Shown: piece by piece, positions 1 through 6,562 of the stretch
Layout: each line of letters opens with the position of its first letter
Numbering within the stretch: position 1 is the first letter of the stretch
Notes under the pieces: model-generated
Seen by the model: the letters and a program-made list of their open reading frames with translations, nothing else
Told to the model about the DNA's origin: nothing
The model's database searches: none
Assembly: GCA_002450255.1 (NCBI GenBank)
Contig: DJYW01000116.1
Coordinates: 3,074 to 10,644 of the forward strand
Source: Gammaproteobacteria bacterium UBA6968
GTDB lineage: Bacteria > Pseudomonadota > Gammaproteobacteria > Pseudomonadales > Azotimanducaceae
Direction of reading: 5' to 3'
DNA: 7,571 bases
Made by a program: the position numbers and the translations under genes

Positions 1-48
1 GTTGGCTTTGGAGTTGGCTTTGGAAGCGGGTTTGCAGCGGGGTTTGAA
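1..48. repeat. Imperfect 12-bp tandem repeat upstream of map
   Basis: GTTGGCTTTGGA occurs twice back to back (1-12, 13-24), followed by two diverged copies (25-36 AGCGGGTTTGCA and 37-48 GCGGGGTTTGAA). All four share GG at unit positions 4-5, TTTG at 7-10 and A at 12. The array touches the window edge, so its full length is unknown. The unit is a multiple of three, so it could be coding: + frame 1 gives VGFG-type repeats to a stop at 97-99, and + frame 2 gives LALE-type repeats to a stop at 137-139. Neither is long enough to call. A leftward gene (rpsB usually lies divergent to map) has no start codon with an open frame here. The rest of 49-143 shows only a weak hairpin (ACCGGC 106-111 / GCCGGT 118-123) and no convincing promoter. 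Confidence 0.6.
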
Positions 49-143
49 CTTAAGTTCAGGATCTCATTTGAGTTGGGGCGATATACGCAAATTTCTTAAC
101 AAGACACCGGCAATCCAGCCGGTCAATTTGGAATTTTAATCTT

Positions 144-935
144 ATGGTTGCACGCATCACTTCTGACGAAGATATCAATGGTATGCGGACTGCAGGTCGC
201 CTTGCCGCATCTGTTCTAGAGATGATCGGTGAGCACGTCCAACCTGGTGTCGCCACAGAGACACTAGATCAAATTTGCCACAAATTTATTGTGGAAGAAC
301 TCGATTGCATCCCCGCGCCTCTTAATTACGGCGGCGGAGGCGGCCAGATGCCATTTCCAAAGTCTATCTGCACGTCAGTCAATCATGTGGTTTGTCACGG
401 TATTCCAAGCCCGGCCAAAATTCTGAAAAGTGGTGATGCAATCAACATTGACATCACTGTCATCAAAGATGGCTATCACGGTGATACCAGTAAGATGTTC
501 TTCGCCGGTGAAGCCAGCGTGCTCGCCAAACGCTTGGCCAAAATTACCCAAGAGTGCATGTATCTCGGCATTGAAACGGTTAAACCCGGCGCTAGTCTGG
601 GCGATATTGGCGCCGCCATTCAGCGTCATGCCGAAGCGAATCGTTTCAGTGTCGTGCGTGAGTTCTGTGGCCACGGCATTGGCAAAGTGTTTCACGATGA
701 CCCACAAATTCTTCATTATGGCCGTGCTGGCACCGGTATGCGGCTAGAGGAAGGCATGTGCTTTACCATTGAGCCGATGATTAATGCCGGTAAGCGCCAT
801 ATCAAAATACTGCCGGACCAGTGGACCGCGGTAACCAAGGACCACAAGCTGTCTGCTCAATGGGAACACACATTGCGGGTAACCCATGATGGTTTCGAAA
901 TCTTCACCGGGCGTGCCGACGAGACTTTCGTATGA
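144..935 (+). CDS. map: Type I methionine aminopeptidase
   Basis: Cytosolic metalloprotease that removes the initiator methionine from nascent proteins when the second residue is small. The 263-residue length and lack of an N-terminal extension fit the bacterial type Ia (E. coli-like) enzyme. All five metal ligands of the pita-bread fold are visible: D103 (in NIDITV), D114 (in HGDTSKMF), H177 (in FCGHGIG), E210 (in FTIEPM) and E241 (in QWEHT). The conserved histidines H85 (VCHG) and H184 (VFHDDP), near the substrate site, are also present. The ATG at 144 gives the family-typical N-terminus; the ribosome site is weak (GGAA at 130-133, 10 nt away). The stop codon overlaps the glnD start by 4 nt (ATGA), so the two are translationally coupled. 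Identification is near certain. Confidence 0.97.
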   Translation: MVARITSDEDINGMRTAGRLAASVLEMIGEHVQPGVATETLDQICHKFIVEELDCIPAPLNYGGGGGQMPFPKSICTSVNHVVCHGIPSPAKILKSGDAINIDITVIKDGYHGDTSKMFFAGEASVLAKRLAKITQECMYLGIETVKPGASLGDIGAAIQRHAEANRFSVVREFCGHGIGKVFHDDPQILHYGRAGTGMRLEEGMCFTIEPMINAGKRHIKILPDQWTAVTKDHKLSAQWEHTLRVTHDGFEIFTGRADETFV

Positions 936-3586
936 GCGAAGCTGCCATTAGGCCCAGCGAGGTGATCGCTAACGCCCGCGATCAGCTCGCTATCCGATAT
1001 TGGGCCGGTGCCCCGATTGCTGAGCTGTTAGCGGAATCGACCCAGACGGTCGATGATGTGTTGAAAACCCTCTGGATGCAGCATTTTGGAGATAGAAACC
1101 AGATCGCGCTGGTAGCGGTAGGCGGCTATGGTCGCGGCGAACTCCAACCCTACTCCGACATCGACCTGCTGGTCGTCACCGAGGCAGGCGACAGCGTTAA
1201 CCGCAGCATTGAGTTGTTTTTGCAGGACGTTTTTGATCTGCATATGGAAGTCGGCCACAGTGTGCGCAGCGTCGCGCAATGCTTAGCAGAGGCGCAAGCA
1301 GACGTGACTATTGCCACCGCGCTCTTCGAGCGTCGCTGGCTTGCCGGAGACCATGCGTTAAGCGAGCAACTCGATGAGGTGCTGACACCGGAACGACTTT
1401 GGCCTGGAGACCGCTTTTTTGAGGCGAAGATTGACGAACAGCGCACTCGACACAAACAGTACGACAACATTGAGTACAACCTTGAGCCTAACTTAAAGAC
1501 TTCTCCCGGCGGTCTGCGCGACATTCAAACAGCGCTGTGGATCTGTAAACGCGAGTTTGGCACCGCTTTTCTGCCTGATTTGGTTGACGCAGGCGTTCTC
1601 TCCACTCAGGAAGCCGAATGGTTAAAGAGCGGCAGCTCATTCCTGAATTGGCTCCGATTCGGACTCCATCTTTTAGCCGGACGGAAGGAGGACCAGCTGC
1701 GCTTTAGCCAACAGCGAGCCTTAGCTCATCAGTTTGGTTATGAAGATACCGATGCCCAACCAGCGGTCGAGCAGTTTATGCACCGCTACTACCGGCACGT
1801 CCTGTCGTTAACCGAAGTGAACGACATCGTGGTGCAATTCTTAAGAGAGCAATATCGCAATTCGCAGGCCAACCAAATCGAAGTCATCAATGCTCACTTC
1901 CAGCTCTGCGGTAATTACATCGAAGCGCGTCAGGACACCACCTTTTTAGATCACCCCGCCGCGCTGCTGGAGCTCTTCGTCGTTATGGCCAATCGAAAGG
2001 ATGTGGTTGGTGTGCGCGCGTCAACAATTCGACTGATCAGAGAAGCCACGCCGTTAATTGACCATGATTTCCGGCACAACCCGGCGCACACTAGGCTGTT
2101 TATTGAGTTGTTAAAAGCGCCTTATACAGTCGTTAGCCAGCTCACTTTAATGCGACGCTATGGTGTCTTGGGTCGTTACATTCCAGAATTTGGGCGAATC
2201 ATAGGTCAAATGCAGCACGACCTCTTTCACATCTATACTGTCGATGCGCACACGATGGCGGTTATTCGCAATATGCGACGGTTTCGCTATCGCTCCGCAC
2301 AAAAGAATTATCCCGTGGCTTATCACTGCGCACACTCCATTCCCAAACCAGAATTACTGTATTTAGCCGGCCTATTTCACGACATCGGCAAAGCACGCGG
2401 CGGAGACCATTCGTTGCTAGGTGCAGCCGATGCCAAAGCCTTTTGTGAGCGTCATGGCATCAGCGCGGCAGAAACCGAATTGGTCTGCTGGTTAGTAGAA
2501 AAACATCTGTACATGTCATCGGTCTCGCAACATCAGGACATTTACGACCCTGAGATCATCAGCGCCTTCGCAGACGAAGTGAAGTCGGAGATGCGCCTGA
2601 ATTACCTGTATGCCCTAACCGTTGCCGACATCAACGCGACCAACCCCACGCTGTGGAACAGCTGGCGCGCCAGCCTAATGCGCCACCTCTTCAACGAAAC
2701 ACGCAGAGCGCTACGGAACATCGATACGCCTTTACCGGATAGGGATGCAGCGCTAAGTGCGTTCCAGGAACGCGCGCTAGAGCGCTTGCTCACAGTACGC
2801 GGCAAACCTAGCCAAAGCGAGACTGAGGCTGATGCTTACATCACATCAGTAAAACAGCTTTGGCTTGAACTGGGTGAGGACTACTTGCTGCGCCATTCTC
2901 CAAAACAAATTGCCGGCCTGACGGCGTCAATTCTCGAACACGACTTAGCCCAGGGTGCATTCGCTGTGATGAACGATGTGCTTGGCCAGGCACCTGGCGA
3001 GGGCGCCACGCAGCTTTATATCTATATGGAAGACCGCGAAAATATTTTTGCGTCAACGGCCGTAACGCTCAGCAACTTGCAGCTTTCGATCGTCGACGCC
3101 AGCGTGCACACACGCAATGACCGATGTTTCGCAACCTATACGCTTCTCGACGCTGCCGGTTCACCCCTGCCGCGCGATCACAAGCTGCGCCAAAGCATAA
3201 TTGATCGTGTCAAGGACATGCTGGATGAAAGCCAAGCTTTGCCCCAGCTGATTCAGCGCCGCTTGCCGCGGCAGCTAAAAGAACTACGCTGGCCAACGGA
3301 AGTTAGTGTCACGCTTGAAGCAGATGACACCGCGACACTTAAGGTACTCGCCAGCGACCGACCCGGATTGCTGGCGCACGTGAGCCAACTGCTCATGGAT
3401 CAAAACCTGTCACTTCTATCGGCACGAATCACCACACTTGGGGAACGCGTTGAGGATATTTTTAGCGTTAAGCTCAAACAGCCGTCCAACGCCGCCGACG
3501 CGCACAACGCGGAGCTGTTAAAAATGGAGATTCTGGCGGCTAACGTGCAAAACAAGCTCGATGCCGAGATCAATTTGCCTGCGTGA
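932..3586 (+). CDS. glnD: Bifunctional PII uridylyltransferase / uridylyl-removing enzyme
   Basis: Primary nitrogen sensor: it uridylylates PII proteins (GlnB/GlnK) when glutamine is low and removes UMP when glutamine is high, controlling glutamine synthetase and NtrBC. At 884 residues it matches the family (E. coli about 890). Domain order is complete. The nucleotidyltransferase has GGYGRGEL at 64-71 and the metal-binding pair D76/D78 (SDIDL). The GlnD-specific linker follows, with KTSPGGLRDI at 189-198. The HD hydrolase has H440, H483-D484 (FHDIGK), H525 and D567. The C-terminus carries two ACT domains, at about 695-770 and 800-880 (second one with VLASDRPGLLAHV at 805-817). Both activities therefore look intact. 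Translation starts at the ATG inside the map stop overlap; there is no strong Shine-Dalgarno, consistent with coupling. dapC follows after 39 bp. Confidence 0.97.
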   Translation: MSEAAIRPSEVIANARDQLAIRYWAGAPIAELLAESTQTVDDVLKTLWMQHFGDRNQIALVAVGGYGRGELQPYSDIDLLVVTEAGDSVNRSIELFLQDVFDLHMEVGHSVRSVAQCLAEAQADVTIATALFERRWLAGDHALSEQLDEVLTPERLWPGDRFFEAKIDEQRTRHKQYDNIEYNLEPNLKTSPGGLRDIQTALWICKREFGTAFLPDLVDAGVLSTQEAEWLKSGSSFLNWLRFGLHLLAGRKEDQLRFSQQRALAHQFGYEDTDAQPAVEQFMHRYYRHVLSLTEVNDIVVQFLREQYRNSQANQIEVINAHFQLCGNYIEARQDTTFLDHPAALLELFVVMANRKDVVGVRASTIRLIREATPLIDHDFRHNPAHTRLFIELLKAPYTVVSQLTLMRRYGVLGRYIPEFGRIIGQMQHDLFHIYTVDAHTMAVIRNMRRFRYRSAQKNYPVAYHCAHSIPKPELLYLAGLFHDIGKARGGDHSLLGAADAKAFCERHGISAAETELVCWLVEKHLYMSSVSQHQDIYDPEIISAFADEVKSEMRLNYLYALTVADINATNPTLWNSWRASLMRHLFNETRRALRNIDTPLPDRDAALSAFQERALERLLTVRGKPSQSETEADAYITSVKQLWLELGEDYLLRHSPKQIAGLTASILEHDLAQGAFAVMNDVLGQAPGEGATQLYIYMEDRENIFASTAVTLSNLQLSIVDASVHTRNDRCFATYTLLDAAGSPLPRDHKLRQSIIDRVKDMLDESQALPQLIQRRLPRQLKELRWPTEVSVTLEADDTATLKVLASDRPGLLAHVSQLLMDQNLSLLSARITTLGERVEDIFSVKLKQPSNAADAHNAELLKMEILAANVQNKLDAEINLPA

Positions 3587-3609
3587 ATGCAGCAGCGCAG
3601 ACCGGTAAA

Positions 3610-3619
3610 TACCTAGGTA
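3610..3619. other. 10-bp perfect palindrome between glnD and dapC
   Basis: TACCTAGGTA reads the same on both strands and lies 7-16 nt before the dapC ATG. The AGG at 3615-3617 inside it is the best available ribosome-binding match for dapC (8 nt spacing), so the palindrome could be only part of a weak RBS. No terminator or promoter is evident in the 39-bp spacer. No bound protein can be inferred from one copy. Confidence 0.3.
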
Positions 3620-3625
3620 CTTCAA

Positions 3626-4864
3626 ATGACCAAAAACCATCGCCTCGACCTGCTGCAGCCGTATCCTTTTGAGAAAATGCGGAGCCTTTTTGCTGCTTGC
3701 GAAGCGAATCAGGCTAAAGACTTTATCAACCTGTCAATCGGCGAACCCAAACATAGTCCGCCGGAATTCATTGTTTCTGCCTTGGCCGATCCGAAAACCT
3801 TGGCGCAATGCTTAAATCAATATCCGGCGACTCAAGGCAGCGACGCGCTGCGCGAAGCCATCAGCCAATGGCTTGACGGCCGTTTCGATGTAAAAGTCTC
3901 GGCAGATACGCAGATCTTACCCGTCAACGGCACCCGCGAAGCCCTGTTTGCATTCGCTCAAGCAATGCTCGGTGACGCGGCTGACGGCCTTGTCGGCATG
4001 CCTAACCCGTTCTACCAAATCTACGAAGGCGCGGCATTGCTGGCCGGCGCGACACCCTACTTTTTTAATCACGAACCAGCCTTTCAGTACGGCATAGATT
4101 TTGACTCGGTACCGGCTTCGGTTTGGCAAGGTATGGACATGATGTATATCTGTTCACCCGCTAACCCAACCGGCAATCTACTCGACCAAACGGCTTTGCA
4201 GGATTTGATCCGCAAGGCGCACGACTATGACTTCATCATTGCAGCCGACGAGTGCTATGCGGAAATTTACTTCTCGGATGCAGAAAAACCAACCAGCTTA
4301 CTGGCTGCAAGTGCCGCCATGGGGGCGACAGATTTTTCTCGCTGCGCAGTCTTCCACAGCTTGTCAAAGCGCTCCAATTTGCCCGGCCTGCGAAGCGGCT
4401 TTGTCGCTGGAGACGCGACTCTTATGCAGCGCTTTTTAAAATATCGGACCTATCATGGCTGCGCGTTAGGCGCACATCATCAGCTCGCTAGCACCCTGGC
4501 CTGGCAGGACGAGTCACACGTCTCAGCCAGCCGTCAGCTGTACCGCGATAAGTTCACCTCCATCAGTTCCGTCTTGGCACCCCACTTCGCGCTTCACCAA
4601 CCCGCTGGCGGCTTCTATCACTGGCTTAAAACGCCAGTGAGCGACACGCTTTTTGCGCAGCAACTACTAAACGAAGAAAACATCAAGGTCGTCCCCGGTT
4701 CTTACTTGGCGCGCGGCACAGGCCAAGCCAACGGCGGTCTCGTCGATGCATCCGGGGACTATAACCCCGGTGCCAATCACGTTCGCGTCGCGTGGGTTGC
4801 ACAGCCGGCGCAATGCCTCGAAGCCGCCACACGTCTCGCCAGCTTTGCTTCAAGGCACGCCTAA
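3626..4864 (+). CDS. dapC: Succinyldiaminopimelate transaminase (PLP-dependent)
   Basis: Class I/II aminotransferase that converts N-succinyl-2-amino-6-ketopimelate plus glutamate to N-succinyl-LL-diaminopimelate, the step between DapD and DapE. The 412-residue product has the fold-type I hallmarks: SIGEPKHSPP at 37-46, YPATQGSDALREA at 66-78, SPANPTG at 177-183 with N180, AADECYAEIY at 206-215 with D208 and Y211, the Schiff-base lysine K248 in SLSKRSNLPG (245-254), R256, and the carboxylate-binding R387 in NHVRVAW. The wording SLSKRSNLPGLRSGF and the location between glnD and dapD fit the proteobacterial DapC family rather than ArgD, which doubles for this step in E. coli. The start is preceded by a weak AGG. 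A broader aminotransferase specificity cannot be excluded from sequence alone. Confidence 0.93.
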   Translation: MTKNHRLDLLQPYPFEKMRSLFAACEANQAKDFINLSIGEPKHSPPEFIVSALADPKTLAQCLNQYPATQGSDALREAISQWLDGRFDVKVSADTQILPVNGTREALFAFAQAMLGDAADGLVGMPNPFYQIYEGAALLAGATPYFFNHEPAFQYGIDFDSVPASVWQGMDMMYICSPANPTGNLLDQTALQDLIRKAHDYDFIIAADECYAEIYFSDAEKPTSLLAASAAMGATDFSRCAVFHSLSKRSNLPGLRSGFVAGDATLMQRFLKYRTYHGCALGAHHQLASTLAWQDESHVSASRQLYRDKFTSISSVLAPHFALHQPAGGFYHWLKTPVSDTLFAQQLLNEENIKVVPGSYLARGTGQANGGLVDASGDYNPGANHVRVAWVAQPAQCLEAATRLASFASRHA

Positions 4865-5061
4865 CCCAGGCTTTCTGCCTAAGTACTCCGCTCGCTCAGC
4901 CTGTCAGGCTCTAACTAGCATGATCAAAAGCGACGTATCGATCCTCTCCACATGCCGCCAGGCGTAACGCGCTTAGCCTGAACGGCGTCAGTAACCTAAC
5001 TGCTAGGTAAAGAACGACTGCGAATGACCGCAATGAGTCTGGCTCATAAGCGGAGGAAATT

Positions 5062-5085
5062 ATGGCTAATGATCCTGTGGTGTAA
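5062..5085 (+). CDS. Possible seven-codon leader peptide (MANDPVV)
   Basis: A strong Shine-Dalgarno GGAGG (5052-5056) sits 5 nt before ATG GCT AAT GAT CCT GTG GTG TAA. This is the best ribosome site in the whole gap, and its ORF ends almost at once. The last two sense codons, GTG GTG, form the 5' arm of the hairpin at 5077-5097 and the stop lies in that hairpin's loop. A ribosome on this ORF would therefore melt the hairpin, an arrangement seen in attenuator leaders. There is no lysine codon, so lysine-sensing attenuation is not suggested. It may also be chance: GGAGG occurs at random and the peptide is too short for coding statistics. Confidence 0.25.
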   Translation: MANDPVV

Positions 5086-5098
5086 GGCCCTCACCACG
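5076..5098 (+). promoter_or_regulatory. Hairpin overlapping the mini-ORF stop codon
   Basis: GTGGTG (5077-5082) and CACCAC (5092-5097) are perfectly complementary across a 9-nt loop (TAAGGCCCT), with a seventh T-G closing pair (5076/5098). It is the strongest uninterrupted short stem in the gap. It is not followed by a T run, so it is not an intrinsic terminator by itself. A regulatory role is inferred only from its overlap with the seven-codon ORF. Confidence 0.3.
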
Positions 5099-5322
5099 AA
5101 ACCCAGGAAGCAAAGGTCGCCAGCCGGTAAGCCGGACGCATCGCAAAGGCGCCAAACACGGCTCCCATACCCGGCGCACAGGATTTTGTGTGTAACGAAA
5201 GTGGTACGGAGCGAACTAGATTGCGGCTACATAATAACTTTGGAGAAGAGTGTGGAAGCTCATTTGTGATTTGACCTGCCTCCTTAATCGTTACGTACTG
5301 CAAACAACGCACCTACCTCAGC

Positions 5323-5355
5323 AGGTCTCGCTTGGCAGAGCACCGTAGACCTTTT
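5323..5355 (+). terminator. Terminator-like inverted repeat with short T run
   Basis: AGGTCT (5323-5328) and AGACCT (5347-5352) are perfectly complementary and the 3' arm runs directly into a T tract (TTTT at 5352-5355). The 18-nt loop contains a smaller GCT/AGC stem (5330-5341). The stem is only moderately GC-rich and the T run is short, so termination would be weak. It lies between the hairpin cluster and the dapD promoters, where a transcript from dapC or from a gap RNA could end. A reader should treat it as a candidate only. Confidence 0.3.
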
Positions 5356-5383
5356 GGGACGGCTAAACGTCGCGCAATAAAAT
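5354..5383 (+). promoter_or_regulatory. Candidate sigma-70 promoter upstream of dapD (distal)
   Basis: TTGGGA (5354-5359) and TAAAAT (5378-5383) are separated by 18 bp. The -10 differs from TATAAT by one base and the -35 matches TTGACA at four of six. A start near 5390 would leave a leader of about 95 nt before dapD. The position directly after the terminator-like repeat is sensible, but promoter calls from sequence alone are error-prone. Confidence 0.3.
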
Positions 5384-5447
5384 GCTTCAAACGCGTGGCA
5401 TAGAAACAAAAGGCTCTTAAACCGCAGGCACATCCGGGCACGGGCGG

Positions 5448-5456
5448 TGATATTAT
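5448..5456 (+). promoter_or_regulatory. Candidate extended -10 promoter for dapD (proximal)
   Basis: TGATATTAT fits the extended -10 pattern TGnTATAAT with one mismatch. Transcription would begin at about 5462-5463, leaving a 22-nt leader that just holds the dapD ribosome site. No good -35 is visible, which extended -10 promoters tolerate. The motif overlaps the ATG at 5455, so that codon cannot be the translation start of a transcript made from here; this supports the later dapD start. Confidence 0.45.
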
Positions 5457-5474
5457 GCGCCACTCCTGTTTGAT

Positions 5475-5478
5475 GAGG
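5475..5478 (+). promoter_or_regulatory. Ribosome-binding site deciding the dapD start
   Basis: GAGG lies 6 nt before the ATG at 5485. The in-frame ATG at 5455, which would add ten residues (MRHSCLMRFS), has only a poor GGTG upstream, and the added residues are unlike the DapD N-terminus. The downstream start gives MTSLFAFAIG, matching the short F-x-F-A-x-G opening of Pseudomonas-type DapD. Confidence 0.75.
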
Positions 5479-5484
5479 TTCAGT

Positions 5485-6510
5485 ATGACAAGTTTATTTG
5501 CATTCGCGATCGGTATTGCAGGTCCACGGACACCCTCTGACGCGCGATCCGGTACTGCGACGGATGCCCTGGATTTCTTTTTCCCTGCCCCGTTGTTACA
5601 CCCGCCGGAGGCATTAGCCGAAGCGGCTAAAGATCTCGTAGAAGGTGTACAGGAAATCACACCTGCCACAGCTGCTGCGTTGAATCAGAACACTGGGCTA
5701 GCGCTTGCCCCGGCCGCCATGCTTAGCGGCGATCAACCACTGATTGCAGTCAAATTGGCTGCCGATACGCCAATCCAAAGTGGCGCGGAGGCTTATTTAA
5801 AGCTGCATCTTTTATCGCATCGTCTATGCCTTCCGAATAGTCTAAACCTTGCGAATATTTTCGCGCACTTGCCCAACGTAGCGTGGACATCAGACGGCCC
5901 GATCCGCGTCGAAGAATTGGCAGACTGGCAACTCAAAGCTCGCTTAGAAGGCCGAGGATTAGAAGTATTTGCCGTCGACAAGTTCCCAAAAATGGTGAAC
6001 TACGTTGTGCCCGCAGGTGTGCGCATTGCTGACGCCAGCCGTATTCGCTTAGGCGCCTATCTGGGTGACGGCACAACGGTTATGCACGAGGGATTCGTCA
6101 ACTTTAATGCAGGCACTGTTGGTCCCAACATGGTCGAGGGACGAGTCTCACAAGGCGTCGTCCTGGGCGCAGGTACCGATCTGGGTGGCAGCGCAAGCAC
6201 CATGGGCACCTTGTCTGGCGGCGGCAGCCTCATTATTAGTATCGGGCAAAACTGTCTGATCGGTGCTAACGCGGGAACCGGCATCCCGCTAGGCGATCGT
6301 TGCACAATAGAAGCTGGTCTCTATATCACTGCGGGAACAAAAGTCAGTGTGCGCGACGAAACCGGCGCCGAAGTCAGCCAGATCAAAGCACGCGAACTGG
6401 CGGGACAAAATGATATGTTGTTCATACGTGACAGCAGCAATGGTCAGGTTATTTGCCGAACCAACCGCAAGGCAATCGAGCTGAATGACGCCTTGCACAG
6501 CCATAATTAA
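5485..6510 (+). CDS. dapD: 2,3,4,5-tetrahydropyridine-2,6-dicarboxylate N-succinyltransferase
   Basis: Transfers succinyl from succinyl-CoA to tetrahydrodipicolinate, the committed step of the succinylase route to diaminopimelate and lysine; a cytosolic trimer in characterised relatives. With the start at 5485 it is 341 residues, the length of the Pseudomonas-type family (about 344) and longer than the E. coli type (about 274). An N-terminal domain (1-160, with YLKLHLLSHRL at 104-114 and FPNVAW-like HLPNVAW at 128-134) precedes a left-handed beta-helix of hexapeptide repeats at about 165-295. The catalytic region MHEGFVNFNAG (200-210) holds E202, probably the acid residue assigned in the mycobacterial enzyme. 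STMGTLSGGG (238-247) and GLYITAGTKV (278-287) follow. It has its own candidate promoters and is followed 52 bp later by dapE. An in-frame ATG at 5455 is less likely as the start. Confidence 0.95.
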   Translation: MTSLFAFAIGIAGPRTPSDARSGTATDALDFFFPAPLLHPPEALAEAAKDLVEGVQEITPATAAALNQNTGLALAPAAMLSGDQPLIAVKLAADTPIQSGAEAYLKLHLLSHRLCLPNSLNLANIFAHLPNVAWTSDGPIRVEELADWQLKARLEGRGLEVFAVDKFPKMVNYVVPAGVRIADASRIRLGAYLGDGTTVMHEGFVNFNAGTVGPNMVEGRVSQGVVLGAGTDLGGSASTMGTLSGGGSLIISIGQNCLIGANAGTGIPLGDRCTIEAGLYITAGTKVSVRDETGAEVSQIKARELAGQNDMLFIRDSSNGQVICRTNRKAIELNDALHSHN

Positions 6511-6553
6511 GCATAGTTTTCGTATTGCATAAAGCGCTCTCAAATTTGTTAGT

Positions 6554-6557
6554 GAGG
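6554..6557 (+). promoter_or_regulatory. Ribosome-binding site for the GTG start of dapE
   Basis: GAGG is 5 nt before the GTG at 6563. Another in-frame GTG at 6557 overlaps the motif and is too close to be used with it. No ATG is available near the conserved N-terminus, so the GTG start is required. Confidence 0.7.
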
Positions 6558-6562
6558 TGTCT

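Larger units (their letters stand above)
4865..5454. other. 590-bp dapC-dapD gap without a clear protein gene; hairpin-rich
   Basis: The longest ORF here is an 81-codon + strand frame (5024-5269) with an unprotein-like composition and no RBS; the minus-strand ORFs also look random. What stands out is a series of short inverted repeats: AGCCTG/CAGGCT (4898-4910), CAGGC/GCCTG (4959-4980), ACCTA/TAGGT (4994-5008), TGCG/CGCA (5019-5032) directly abutting ATGAG/CTCAT (5033-5047), GTGGTG/CACCAC (5077-5097), CCGG-TAAG-CCGG (5124-5135, enclosed by CGCC/GGCG 5118-5151), and GCGCACA/TGTGTGT with two G-T pairs (5174-5193). A longer-range helix pairs 4904-4909 with 4976-4981. No hallmark of tmRNA, RNase P RNA, 6S RNA, a lysine riboswitch or group II intron domain V was found. 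It could be a structured RNA, a long regulatory leader, or a decayed gene. Confidence 0.5.

Noticed and set aside
68..100. Promoter for map with TTGAGT as -35
   Set aside because: No acceptable -10 at 16-18 bp spacing; TATACG at 82-87 is too close. Not reported as a feature.
4868..4880. Terminator directly after dapC (AGGC-TTTCT-GCCT)
   Set aside because: Only a 4-bp stem and no following T run.
5052..5088. Possible tmRNA tag (Ala-Asn-Asp after an ATG resembles the ANDENYALAA tag)
   Set aside because: The frame ends after PVV, and the tRNA-like ends of tmRNA (GATTCTGGATTCGAC at the 5' side, TTCGA-containing 3' arm) are absent in both standard and permuted order.
4990..5260. Group II intron or lysine riboswitch
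   Set aside because: No GTGYG 5' boundary, no domain V with a GAAA-capped 34-nt hairpin, no RT ORF. The lysine-riboswitch conserved core (AGAGGTGCG-like start and following junction motifs) is not present.
5024..5269. 81-codon + strand ORF in the dapC-dapD gap
   Set aside because: No ribosome site, composition unlike a protein (runs of R, K, Q without domain pattern), and it overlaps the hairpin cluster. Treated as non-coding.
5324..5366. tRNA-like stretch: TCTCGCTTGGCAGAGCACC resembles a D arm, followed by CTTTTGG like a Lys anticodon loop
   Set aside because: No consistent anticodon stem of 5 bp with a 7-nt loop, no GTTCGA-type T arm, and no acceptor stem. At most a chance likeness or very decayed fragment.
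5091..5669. Minus-strand ORFs at 5091-5312 and 5313-5669
   Set aside because: No ribosome sites or recognisable domains; the second runs antisense into dapD, and both look like shadows or random open frames.
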